Of a stretch of DNA of 64,000 nt, positions 1-10,424 are shown in pieces; position 1 is the stretch's first letter; every line of letters starts with the position of its first letter. The position numbers and the translations under genes are program-made. The DNA comes from Rallus limicola (lineage: Eukaryota; Chordata; Aves; Gruiformes; Rallidae), in NCBI GenBank assembly GCA_022605955.1, contig JAKCOZ010000021.1, forward strand, positions 16,852,161 to 16,916,160. The letters are read 5' to 3'. Under the pieces are notes generated by a model. The model saw only the letters and a program-made list of their open reading frames with translations. It had not been told where the DNA came from and searched no databases.

Positions 1-75
1 CGCTGCGGGCGGGCGCTGGGGCGGCTCGGGCCGCCCTTCCCCGCGCGTCCTCCGGCACTCCTCGGCCAGGGCAGA
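1..75. other. CpG-rich window edge, possibly the border of a CpG island
   Basis: The first 65 or so bases are extremely GC-rich with many CpG dinucleotides, unlike the sequence that follows. In birds this is typical of a promoter or first exon. No reading frame or splice site could be assigned. In mammals the region beyond the 3' end of CDH22 holds CD40 and NCOA5, but nothing here identifies either. Confidence 0.4.
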
Positions 76-290
76 CCCCACGTCTGTCCTCTAAAAGCAT
101 TTATAGAGAATGAGAGTTAAACCCTCACAAAGGCGCTGTGATTCTCTCAAGCGAAAATAGCTTTAAAAGGCAGTTTTTCTGAGAAAACTTCCCCCTCTTC
201 CGTGTCCCGAGAGGTTTTTCTCCAAGGGCTGCGTTTCCCGCAAAGTTTCACTGTCTGGTTCCAGCGGTGTGTGCAGCTGCACCCTCACTC

Positions 291-425
291 CCTGGTGTCC
301 TTGCTGCCTGGTGTCCTTGCTGCCTGGTGCCCTTGCTGCCTAATGCCCTTGCTGCCCGATGTCCTCACTGCCCAGTGTCTTCACTGCCCAGTTGCCTCAT
401 GTCCGTGCTGCCCCGTGTCCCTGCT
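291..425. repeat. 16-bp minisatellite, about eight diverged copies
   Basis: Units of the form CCTGGTGTCCTTGCTG follow one another at 291-306, 307-322, 323-338, 339-354, 355-370 and 371-386. A longer irregular copy (387-410) and a truncated one (411-425) come next. Copies diverge progressively from left to right. The first two are identical. Confidence 0.9.
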
Positions 426-2567
426 AAATGCCTGGCAAAGGAGGCAGGCAGGTCAACCAGGTGCTGTGGGGCAGCTGCCCGCACTGAGGGGCATCGCCTG
501 CTCCTGGCAAAGGGTCCTGCCCAGCACATGTGGCTTGGCAGGACATCTGCAGCCCGTCCTGTGTAAGCTTGCTCCTTCACACACATCTCCACCTGACAGA
601 CTGGGCCCCATGTAAATTCCCACCATAATCACACCGAGAGCTATCAAACTATCTAATTTAATTTCTTTGAGAAAATAAATAGCTAAAGTGGCCCTAGGTA
701 CATGCATAAATACTTCAGCTTTATGTTGGGCCTGTTATTACTTCTCCCAGCTTGTGTAGTTGTAATGCACACTTAATAAGTACATATTTATTGCACGTCT
801 CGTCCTGGTGGAATAGTGAGAAGTTTTTGCTGAATAAGCAGGAAAAGAGCTTAGTCTGTAATAAAAAAGAGGGAGTTAAAAGAAAATATGCTGGGTAATT
901 AATGATTGGGCTTTGAACAGCCATAATTTTTTATTAAGCAAGTATGCAAATACGGTGTAAGTGGCTGTGTTAGTAGCTGATGGCTTTTTCACCATTGAAA
1001 GCTGATGTCGGGTAAGACTCTGGCTCTTTTTCTTGATGCCTGTGTGCACAGAGACATGGGCATTCCTGTGTGTCCATGCAAGTATTTGGGAGCATGTACA
1101 CAGGGACCGTGCATCGCCTGCACGCAGCCCTGGCTAGCAAGTGCATGTGTGGCTTGGTGCTGCTCCCCAGGTCTGCACAATGCACTGCCTTATCTCCCGC
1201 CTCGCCTGCTGTCATCCATTGTCTCTCTCTGCTGCTTGCTTTGCCTCAGTTACTTATACATTTGCTCCATGCTTCATTAATCCTGATAAACGGGTGGATT
1301 AGAGCTACACAGGGCTGGGGGGGGACTGGGCTGGGAGAAGAAGCTCCAGGGATGCTGCCACCATGGAGGTTCCTGCTTCCGCTGGCCAGTGCTGGCACCC
1401 ACTGTGCTGCTCATCCACCACCATCTGTGCCCAATGTTACTGCTGGGTCCCTGCTGCAGCAGGGTCTTCCTGCCTACCTGTGGCTGTGGAGAGAGGAGAG
1501 CAGGCAGCCCCAGAGTGAGTGTGGGACAGGCACCATCCTTCCTGTGAAGCCTACAGCAGCCCTCTGAAGCAGAGAATTCCCATGCAGAGCTGCTTCATCC
1601 CAGAGCACTGGGACCACAGCCATGGGAGCCAGGATGGGCGTGCAGGTGACAAAAAGTTACCCAAGAATGGCCAAACCAGCCAGGGTTTTTTTCCTTGTGT
1701 TACCAGAGGCCACTGTGCCCCATACAAACCCCAGGGCACACTAGGGCAGTATGAGGGGCTGACATGGACTGCATGAGCAGTTAGCTGCTCCTTCCTTGTG
1801 AGAAGGGTCCCAAGGGTGCAGCTGGCCTGAGGCTCCAGGGACAGGAGGGCCTGTGCCAGTGCCCTGGGTGTCCAAGCCACAGGGTCTCATCAGGGCTGTT
1901 GGGGCCATTGATGCTGTGATACAAGGGAAGCTGTGAGACCATGCTACAGCCCATGAGCAGCACAAGGAGGCTTAACTCCCCCAATGAGTCCTGCTGCTCC
2001 ATGGCTGGAGAAGGCAGCTCAGTGGAGCAGTTCTTGACACGCTGAGCTGGAGCTGGCTCCCTGTGGAGAAGACCCCACGTCCCCCTCCCCATTGGAGCAG
2101 CAAGGCAAGGCAAGGCACCAGTTATTGAGGACAGCCAGGTTGTAGGAGTGACAGGGCCATGGCAAAGCATGCAGCGGTGCTGGCAAACAGCAAGCTGATC
2201 TCCCCATTAGCCCTCATTAGCACGTGGCTGAAAGACAACACGAGTTTAAATTAAGAAGACATCACTATGGTCCCAACTGTGTTACCGCTGTGCTCAGAAA
2301 GAGCTCGACAGCTGCTATTTAATATACCTTCATGATCTGTCAGGGCATATGCATGCTGCGCAGTGTAGCGTCTGTGCCTTAGCACACACATGCTTCTGCA
2401 TGGCTGCACGCCCCACACGCAGACACCAGCACCTGCCTCTGCACGTGCCCACTGCTGTGCAGGCGTGCGTCTGTGTGTGGGGAGGGCTGGACAGCCACAC
2501 TCAGCCCTGCTTCATGGTGGTGCAGGTCTGCTGCTGGAGGAGAAAGGTGTTTCTCCATCACAGAATC

Positions 2568-2572
2568 CCATG
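2568..2572. repeat. Left target-site duplication (CCATG) of the solo LTR
   Basis: CCATG lies directly before the TG start of the LTR and is repeated exactly at 2997-3001 directly after its CA end. Confidence 0.85.
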
Positions 2573-2996
2573 TGTCCTGGTTCTGGCCAGGCCAGGGTTA
2601 ACCTCCCCAGTCAGCCAACACAGGTGAGCTGAGTCAGCCCAGGTGAGCTGAGTTAGCTGGGGCTGTTTTCCACACCACCTGACACTACTTCCCCATAAAA
2701 GCAGCTGGTTGGGGAGGGGTAGGGGTTGTTTTGCCTCTAGGACAGTCAGAGTGTGGCTGGAATGCTGGGTTGCTCAGTCCTTAACATCGAGCAGCCCTCT
2801 GTATTTGTCGGGTGCATAAGATACTCTGTTAGCACTGGGTGTAAGTGTAACTAGCCATTACTGTTCTGTATTCACTTTGATATTTGGCAGTAAACTGTCT
2901 TTATTCTAACCCACAGAGGCTCTGCCTGTTTCTCCTCTGGGATTGAGTGAGCGGCTTGATGGGCATTTGGCCTCTAGCCAGGGCCAAATCACCACA
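2573..2996 (+). mobile_element. Solo LTR of an avian endogenous retrovirus (ERVL-like)
   Basis: The 424-bp element starts TGTCCTGG and ends ACCACA, so it has the TG...CA ends of a retroviral LTR. It is flanked by a perfect 5-bp target duplication, CCATG, at 2568-2572 and 2997-3001. A TATA-like ATAAAA lies at 2695-2700. The 3' third (TAAACTGTCTTTATTC, ACCCACAGAG, GAGTGAGCGGCTTG) resembles widespread bird ERVL LTRs as I remember them. No internal retroviral genes are present, so the provirus was reduced to one LTR by recombination. A 5-bp duplication is usual for ERVL-class elements. Confidence 0.88.
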
Positions 2997-3001
2997 CCAT
3001 G
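2997..3001. repeat. Right target-site duplication (CCATG) of the solo LTR
   Basis: This is the exact copy of 2568-2572, directly after the ACCACA end of the LTR. Confidence 0.85.
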
Positions 3002-3375
3002 CTAGGGCTCCACATGTGACTTGGTGTGGGGCAGTGGGGGTGTGCCTGGCCTGTCTCACAGTCCCACAGTGCCAGCAGCCTAGGGGGTCATGCATCAGTA
3101 TGGGATGCTGTCACTAGCCTTGGCCTGGCAAGGCAAACTGTGCTCGCAGACTGCTGTGTATTAGGTATGGCCAAGGCTGCAGCCACAACAAATGTTACCA
3201 GATGGTATTTACTGCGCACCAGCACCCATGCAGGTCACACGTGGGTGCAGTGAGACCTGTGGGCACTGCCCTGGGTGGCTCTGGGAACTGTGTGCAGTTG
3301 GGGGAGTGGTGGCATCACCAGCTGGGAACCGCAGGCTGTGATGGCACTGGGGCTGCTGACCCAGTCGGCACAGGA

Positions 3376-3598
3376 AGTACCGCACCAACATGCGGAAAAA
3401 CTGTTTCACAGTGAGGGTGACAGAGCACTGGAATAGGCTGTCCAGGGAGGTGGTGGAGTCTCCTTCACTGGAGATATTCAAGACCTGTCTGGATGCCTAT
3501 CTGAGTGATATGTCCTAGGGAGCTGCTTTGGCAGGGGGGGTTGGACCCGATGGTCTCTTGAGGTCCCTTCCAACCCCTACAATTCTATGATTCTATGA
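3376..3598 (+). mobile_element. CR1 LINE, 5'-truncated 3' end
   Basis: This matches the 3' tail of bird CR1 elements in order: CACAGTGAGGGTGACAGAGC, a GGTGGTGGAGTC segment, GAGATATTCAAGACC, GGTTGGACCCGATGGTCTC, AGGTCCCTTCCAACCCC and the terminal ATTCTATGATTCTATGA. It is truncated at the 5' side, as most CR1 copies are. It lies about 375 bp from the solo LTR. Confidence 0.92.
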
Positions 3599-5529
3599 CC
3601 CCACAGCATCAGGAAGACACCTGGTTGCTGAGACAGCTGGATGGCTCTGCCTGGGTACCAGGCACTCCCCACCTACTGAAATGCAGCAGGCACCGGTTAC
3701 AGCTTTCTGCACCTCCTTCCATTTGGCTGCCCCCGAGGGCAAGGCCTGGAGCCCAGCCAGCCTGTGGTCACCTCACTGCCAGGCACACACCAGACCAGTG
3801 AGCACCTGGCAGGTTCGGTGGGGGGGGGTACTGCAGCGAAAGAGCATTGGGATGAAGTACCAGGCACCCCTTTGTTTCAGAGATGGTAAATGGGAGAAGG
3901 AAAGGTCATCTTCCTGGACCCCCTCAGTGGAGGAGCAGGAAGCTGCAGCGCAGAGCTAAGCACAGATCTCCAGCCTCAATTATTTATAGGTACCATGGGT
4001 AGAACATGTTTTAATGACATTTGTGCTGGAGCTCAGCAGTGCGGATCCGCACCAAGCCAAAAGGAATATGTCAGAAGCTTTACAGATGGTAAAAGCAGCG
4101 TGTCAATCACAGTGGCATGCTCACCTCAGTGCCTGTTCTGTGCTCCCCCTGCCCTGCGGAGAGCCCGCCCGCAGTCCCGTGATGGATTGATGGGCAAACC
4201 CACAGACACACAGTCATAAGTCACCAGGCTTTTTTATGGGTAAATCACAAGCAATAAGCTTTCCCACTAGAATTAGAATGACAACCTGGAAAATTATGCT
4301 CTGGTTTTACAGCAGATGACAGGAAAGCAATGGACTCCTTGGAAAGGGGGTGCCTGTCCTCCCATAAGGCAGCTATGGCTTGAGGTTGGGCAGGACCTCA
4401 GCACCCCATGTTGGGCAGCCTTACAGACATCTCTCTGTCCACCCAGCTGCCTGTCTGCCTCCCTGCCTGTCAGTCAGCTGCATGGGCATGTCCTTGCAGG
4501 CTGGGCAAGGATGGGGTAAACCTGGCAGATGCAAACCTGAAGAGAACAGGACAGACCTGGGGGTCCACAGGCTAGGCTCCCAGCAGCCAGACCTGGATGC
4601 AGCAGAGGCTTTTTACCGAGTTGGCTGGACATAACATACTCCAGCAGCTCTGGACCTGGGACACTGTGCTGTGATGCTGCAGCATCTCCAGCTCACCATG
4701 CATCCGGCAGCCTGCCTTGCTCTGGGATTTGAAGCTAATTGGTCCTAGTGTCTCTTTGCATTTCTGCTTGCAGAATGTCATTTTCTTCAGAAAATGCTCT
4801 TTTGCAATTACTCTGAATTACACATGAAAAGCAAACGACCACATATTGATTGGAGCCCAGGAAAAGCACCAGAGCCATTTAGAGTAGATTAACTTTTTCT
4901 GGAAAATGGTTTCAGAGTTATTTAAAGAGATTAATCAGTTCATTTCAGGCTATTTACCATTGTTTCTATGGTCTAGTCCCCTCCTCCGCCAGTGCATGGC
5001 TTGGAATATCCCCTCTCCATTTTGTGGGGGAGCTGAGGTCTCCTGGGAGGAGGTGTGCCTGGAGGAGGGAAGGAGCCTGGTCCCTGTGGTGCATGTTCAA
5101 GGTGCTGCTCTCCTGGTCCCTGCCAGCAAAGCAGGTGCTGCGCTGGGGTTGCCCTCAGTACAATTCTGGGGGTGGCAGGAATTGGGGAGCAGTGTTGGTG
5201 AGACCAGCCCCTGACGTAGGCTCACTGAACATCCAAAGCAAGCCACGGCTCCACATGGAAAGGCTCTGGAGGAAGCTGCAGGCAGCTGAGAGCAACTCTC
5301 TGCTCCCGACAGCCACCTTGGAGCCAAGGCCTGCCAGCTGCACTGATGGTGTGCGCTGGGGCCCCTCCTGCTTGCAGTCATTGCACCCGTGTGCCCTCAC
5401 CCTCCTCCTGCCCACGGGGACAGTAGGGTGGCACAGCTGCCCAGCACCCTGCAGCCAGAGCAGGCTCCTTCCCCGAAATATTTCAAAGCCTTTTCTTTTT
5501 TCTTTTTTTTTCTTTGGGAAGAAAGTATA

Positions 5530-5950
5530 GAAGTCAAATGGCTCCTGTGGTGGAATACTTTCCAAATGTCAACACAATCTGTGCTACATTATGGCTAAAT
5601 GTGATAATCTTAACGCCTGGCTTCTTAATGTCAGTGGCACTGAAGTCTGATGGATTGACAGACAGCCAGAATGACACGCAGTCATAGCTGATAAGGGCTC
5701 TCTCCAGGGAAATCACAGCTTTTTAAAGATGTTGGCAGCTACTAGCAAGTACCTTTTTATTTAAAAGGATTACAAGCATTGATTGCACTTCCTGTTTTCT
5801 TTTTATCACATTTCTGCACCAAGTGAAGCTTGTGCTGCGAGCTGAGCCTTTCAGACAATTATTCTGGAATAATGAAGGCGTGTCATGTTGGCTGTAATGA
5901 GTATTTTCAATGCCTAATTTGCGTGCAATGTGAAGGGATTTCAACAGCTG
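5530..5950. promoter_or_regulatory. Candidate conserved non-coding element in the 3' flank
   Basis: A 400-bp AT-richer island interrupts GC-rich flank. It has several homeodomain-type cores, a near-palindromic AATTATTCTGGAATAATG at about 5859-5876, TGATTGCAC, and GATAA sites. It has no open frame or repeat signature. The call rests on composition and site content only. Confidence 0.3.
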
Positions 5951-8900
5951 CCTGGTTCCTGGCTAAAGGTGAGTGACTCCTGACCATGGAGATAGCTGCT
6001 GCAGGCTGACTCAGCTGGGGACAAGTCGGGGTGGATCCTTTCTGTTAGCGATGCGTGCTTCCCCCAGCAGAAGAGGGATTAAAACTTCTCCAATTACCGT
6101 GGTTAAAACACTAGCTAAGGGGATGCATTCTGCTTAGAAATGGCTGGTGGCTGGTGTGTCATCCCCCCTCCCAGTGAACAGCTGGCCCAGTTCATGCTCA
6201 CCTGAGCAGCTCCTCTAAAGCAGCAATGGAGACAGGAGGAAAAATATGTGGCCATAAAACTGCCGTGTAGCTGGACAGGGCAGTTAACAATCCCTGGGCC
6301 ACAAACACTCATGGTCTCCAGTGGTAGATGGGGGATGTGTAAGACCGACGCTTGGCATTTTAGCCACAGATGCCTGGAAAACACACAGCAGAAGAGGCAG
6401 ACGGGCAGTGTGCCACACTGCACAGCCCAGGAGAGACAAATGCAGAGGCACGCAGCTCCTGCTCTCATGTTTACCCTTGTTTGCCACCGGTATTGTAACA
6501 TTAAATGCCAAAAGATGACCCCTCTGCACCTGGTGCCAGCAATGGCAAAGGGAATAGTGAGGGCAGGGGGGACTGAGAGGCCCTCTGGAAAGCTGGGGCT
6601 GAGGATTACTGAGTGGGGATACCCTGGTTTTGCTTCACTGCATTGGTACGATGGCCGTGCATCCCAACTGCTCCAGGCTCTGCCTGCCTGTGTTGGATCC
6701 AGCTGTGCAAAGCCCAAGGTCTTTCCCTAAGAATCTGAAGGACAGTCACTAAATCCATGCTGATCTGGAAAAGGCTCTTGAAGCCGAGCGAAAGCCCAGT
6801 CTGGGATGTGGGTGGTAACCAGCCAGCCTGGCCGTCCCGCATGGCAGCGGTGTCCTGGCCGGTGGCAGGATGCCCATTTCCCACCATGTTTCCCTGGCAT
6901 GCTCAGCAAGATAAGGGGGAGAATTCATGCCCACAGACTGCCCAGGAGCAAAATTCCTAGGCCAAGTAAAATCCAGTGATTTTGTTTCTCTAACTTCTCT
7001 GGCTGTGGCAACACGTACCTGTGACCACTGCTTGGAAACTCAGCTCCTGTCCCTGCAAGCAGGGAGGAATACCTGCTGCTGCCTAGGTCACCTCCAGGAT
7101 GCTGGGAACACTCCTGGGATGGGTTGAGAGGCAATGGAGCCACAGCAAGGAGAGAACACAAGCTGGAGCATTGCAGCACAGCACGCGACCCCGAACAAGA
7201 CAGAGCTGCTTTCTCTGCACTGAACACAAAGAGCAGAGATGCAAAATTGAGATTATGCTGAGCAGTGAGAGCCTGATACCATCCCTAAAGGAAGCTCCAG
7301 GGCTTGGTAAATGAAAGGATGCAGGGAGCTGTGATATTAGTTGTGGCAGAGGTGGTTAAAAGAGTCAGCTTTCTGGTGACAGAGCTGCTTCCTTGGAGGA
7401 TATGGGTGAAAAGCGATCACCTTCCTGAGCAGCATATTACCAACACGAGCAGGAGGCAGAGGCTTACATGGCCTTGCTTTGCACTCAGTTACCAGTATTT
7501 GTCTCCTGAGGGTGCAGATATCGCTGCCCTTTTTTCATTTCCCCTTAATGATCCCAGCAGATCGCATCCATCTTTTGTGAATAACTCTCTGGAGGAGGCT
7601 TGGACACCTTGCCTTCTGTTGCTGAAGGTGTTAGAGGTGACCGCTGCAGCATCTCTGTGCTGGGGCGGGGAGCGGAGGTGCAGTATCCAGCTGCTGTGGT
7701 AGCACAGGGGCACCGACCTCGCAGGGCTCACTCGGGCTGTGATAAATGGCAAATGCCACCATCCTCTGCCAGGAGACAGCGACAGAACCCCGTGCCTCAG
7801 CCTTGGAGAGGGGTGGCGAGGGGCTGACTCCTGTGCAAGTGCCAGAAGCCCTGGGCAAGGAGGTGGAGCACGGCAGGAGCCAGGACACCCAGGGAGCAGC
7901 AGCTCTTTGGCAAAAACACTGGACAAAGAAGCAGCCCTGGAGATGGGGCTCCACAGGCTTCCTTCAGGCAAGGAAACACCCCATGCAGGACGCAGAACAG
8001 CCAGGTTCTGACCATCCCCATCACCTTCTGAGCACGTGGCAGTCACCTGCTTTGCTCTGACAGGAGCCCACCCTGCCTGTGACCACCTGTTCCGTGCGCC
8101 CACTGCCCCGTTCCACGCAGACAAGTGTGGGTATTGTTAAAGTCCCAGGAGCTCTTGGCCCATGGTACTGCATGCACCACAGACCTAGGGCTGCTTGGAA
8201 GAAGCACCTTCTCTCTATGCTTGGCAGCAGAGCAGACCCCGGGTTCGCCCAGCTGGCCAGCCCCTGGATCTAAGACAGCTCGGTCACTGGACACCCATCT
8301 GCAGTGCAGTGGCTTCCTCTCCTGCAGAAGGAGATCAACCTGTCCTTGGCTTGCCCTGCCAGAAGCCAGAGGCTACTGTGCAACTGCTGAAGAGAGAGAA
8401 AAAAATTTCCTCTAAAGGGGCTGTGTTGAGGGGCCATGGAGCTCTTAAAACATCTTCACAGATGCTTCTGCAATCAGAGCTCTCAATAATCCTCCTCTTT
8501 TATAGTTAAGGGTCTGGTTCTGGCTGACAATTTGTTGCTTTGAGTTCTCTCCATTCCTCCACAATATCAAGCAGCAAATCCTCCTGCATGCCCAGACTCC
8601 CGCGCTCCACGCTAGGCACTTGTCACCTCCTTTGTTAGGAGCACACTAAACACAGGCCCTTCCTCTGTCAGCGGGGAGTTCCTAGGACAATCCATCCCAC
8701 CCCATCCCTGGAGTCCCAAGGCTACATTCTTGGGTGCCTGGGTAGCAGGATTCAAAGAGGGCACACCTTGTGTTCCAGCAGCTGGAGCACAAGAGCTCTT
8801 GTTGCTAAGGGCCTGAAAACCCAGGGTGCAAACACACCCCAACCGTCAGTAGCTCTCTGAAAACAGTAACTGGTCAAGGTGTCCAGAGCTGCAGGAGCAC

Positions 8901-10424
8901 AGAGCTCTAAGCACTCTGACACACTCACGGTGTGTGGGAAATGAATGATGATGCTCACAAAAAGGGCTCCTTGAGGACAGCAGCTCCAGAGGCACTTACT
9001 GCGACTGTTAAAAGCAGTGCAATACATCGAGGTCTGGCAGCACAATCCTGTGCATCTGAAAAGCCCTGTGGCTTCGAGACTCCACCCTTCTGTTCCACCA
9101 TACACTAACTGCTGCCACCAAAGGTCACCAGATGCTTCTTCCATTAACATTTAGCAAATAATCAAGGGAGCAAGATGGGAGTGGAGACACAGGGACAGCG
9201 AAGGATAAGGAAATCCTTAAAGACCTCAGGGATCAGTAAGATCAGAGCAAGGACTGCAGGATGCAATTTAATGACTGTCACTTTGGGGAGAGGTTTAAAT
9301 TCCACCTGTGCTATCTGCTGACCTACATCAATGCCACCACAGAGCCTAGCACATATGCCCCTCTCTCCGTGCTGCCCAGCTGCTGTGTGCCACGTCCAGC
9401 CCTCCCCAGCATGCCAGCACCACCCATGGGTGCTGGAGCATTTGCAGCTGTGAGCCTTGACAAGGCTTCCTGCGCACAGGGAGCTTCAGGCTTGTTCACC
9501 ATTAGCATGTTGATCGCTCCCCAGACCCTTGCCATCAAGAAAAGCTCCAGCAATTGATTGATTTGTTGCTGGGCTAGAGCATCATCTATTTCCATCCTTT
9601 CTGTATCAAAACTCAGAATGAAGATGACTTTTTTCCCCACAGCCAGTAATGGAACACTGCTGTACTGCTCACCACGACCAACGTGAGAAGGGGTCACAGT
9701 AACAAAGCCCACTGACAATGTCCAGATGAATTGAAACTGGGAAGAAGGATGTGACCAGGATCAGGTCTTGTGCGTGATCAGCTAGCTGGTCAGCTGCAAG
9801 GTTTTCCCTGACTTCCAGAGAGCAACACTGACGGACTTTTTAAAGAACTTAGGGAACTGTGTTGGCTGAAGAAGGAAGATCACAAGGATGCGTTGTCAGA
9901 TTTTCTTTTCTCCCTTGGTGTGAAGGTTGCCTCCTTTCTGCCGCTGTTCTGCAGGCTGGGGGAACAACGATCCCTTTGCAGGATGAGCTGCTGCCATTCT
10001 CCCCCAGGGGCAGTACTTCTGTGGCCATGCTAAGCAGTCTGTGCCCAGCCCCAGCAGCTCTCTCAGCCTGGTGCTGGGGTGGCTCCGGCTGGGGCCACAC
10101 GCAGCAGGCAGGCACCACAGCCAGCCCGGAGCATGCATCCAACATCCTGTGCCACCCAGTGCCACCCAGAGCACAAACTGACTTTCTCTTCCCAAAGTGA
10201 TAGAGAAATCCAAGGGGCTTCCCCCCCCCAATTTCCTTCAAATTCAGGCAGAAAAAACTGACCCTTCCCTTAAGGAAGCTTTTCCCTATGAGCATTTCAA
10301 GGAGAAGGAGGAAGAAACCAAAGAAGCAGCATTGTAGCAGTGGTCTCATGCTGCCAGTGGGGACCACACTGATGGTGCTACACGAGGAAGCAAATTAAGA
10401 CAAAATAAGCACATAAGACTCAGA

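Larger units (their letters stand above)
76..10424. other. 3' flank of CDH22, no recognisable gene
   Basis: This roughly 10.3 kb contains only short unrelated open frames with simple-composition translations and no recognisable domain. The longest is 211 codons on the minus strand at 7489-8124, rich in Ser, Pro and Arg. The region holds a minisatellite (291-425), an AT-rich patch at about 630-960, a solo LTR (2573-2996), a CR1 fragment (3376-3598), a T/C-rich run near 5492-5515, and a candidate regulatory island (5530-5950). Confidence 0.7.

Noticed and set aside
2551..2567. CATCACAGAATCCCA before the LTR, resembling the end of a reversed CR1
   Set aside because: Only one degenerate octamer is present and no CR1 body follows on the other side of the LTR.
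6115..6717. 200-codon minus-strand frame with Cys-rich, hydrophobic patches
   Set aside because: I considered whether it could be part of a neighbouring receptor gene such as CD40, because of synteny and cysteines. The cysteine spacing does not fit TNF-receptor repeats and there is no splice support.
7489..8124. 211-codon minus-strand frame in the 3' flank
   Set aside because: Ser/Pro/Arg-rich translation with no domain and overlapping frames of similar quality on both strands, typical of GC-rich non-coding DNA.
9323..9718. 131-codon minus-strand frame with a protein-like central part (ERMEIDDALAQQQINQLLEL)
   Set aside because: The composition looks plausible, but no family was recognised, there are no convincing splice sites at its ends, and the second half is simple Ala/Gly/Pro sequence. 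It could be an old pseudogene piece, but this cannot be supported.
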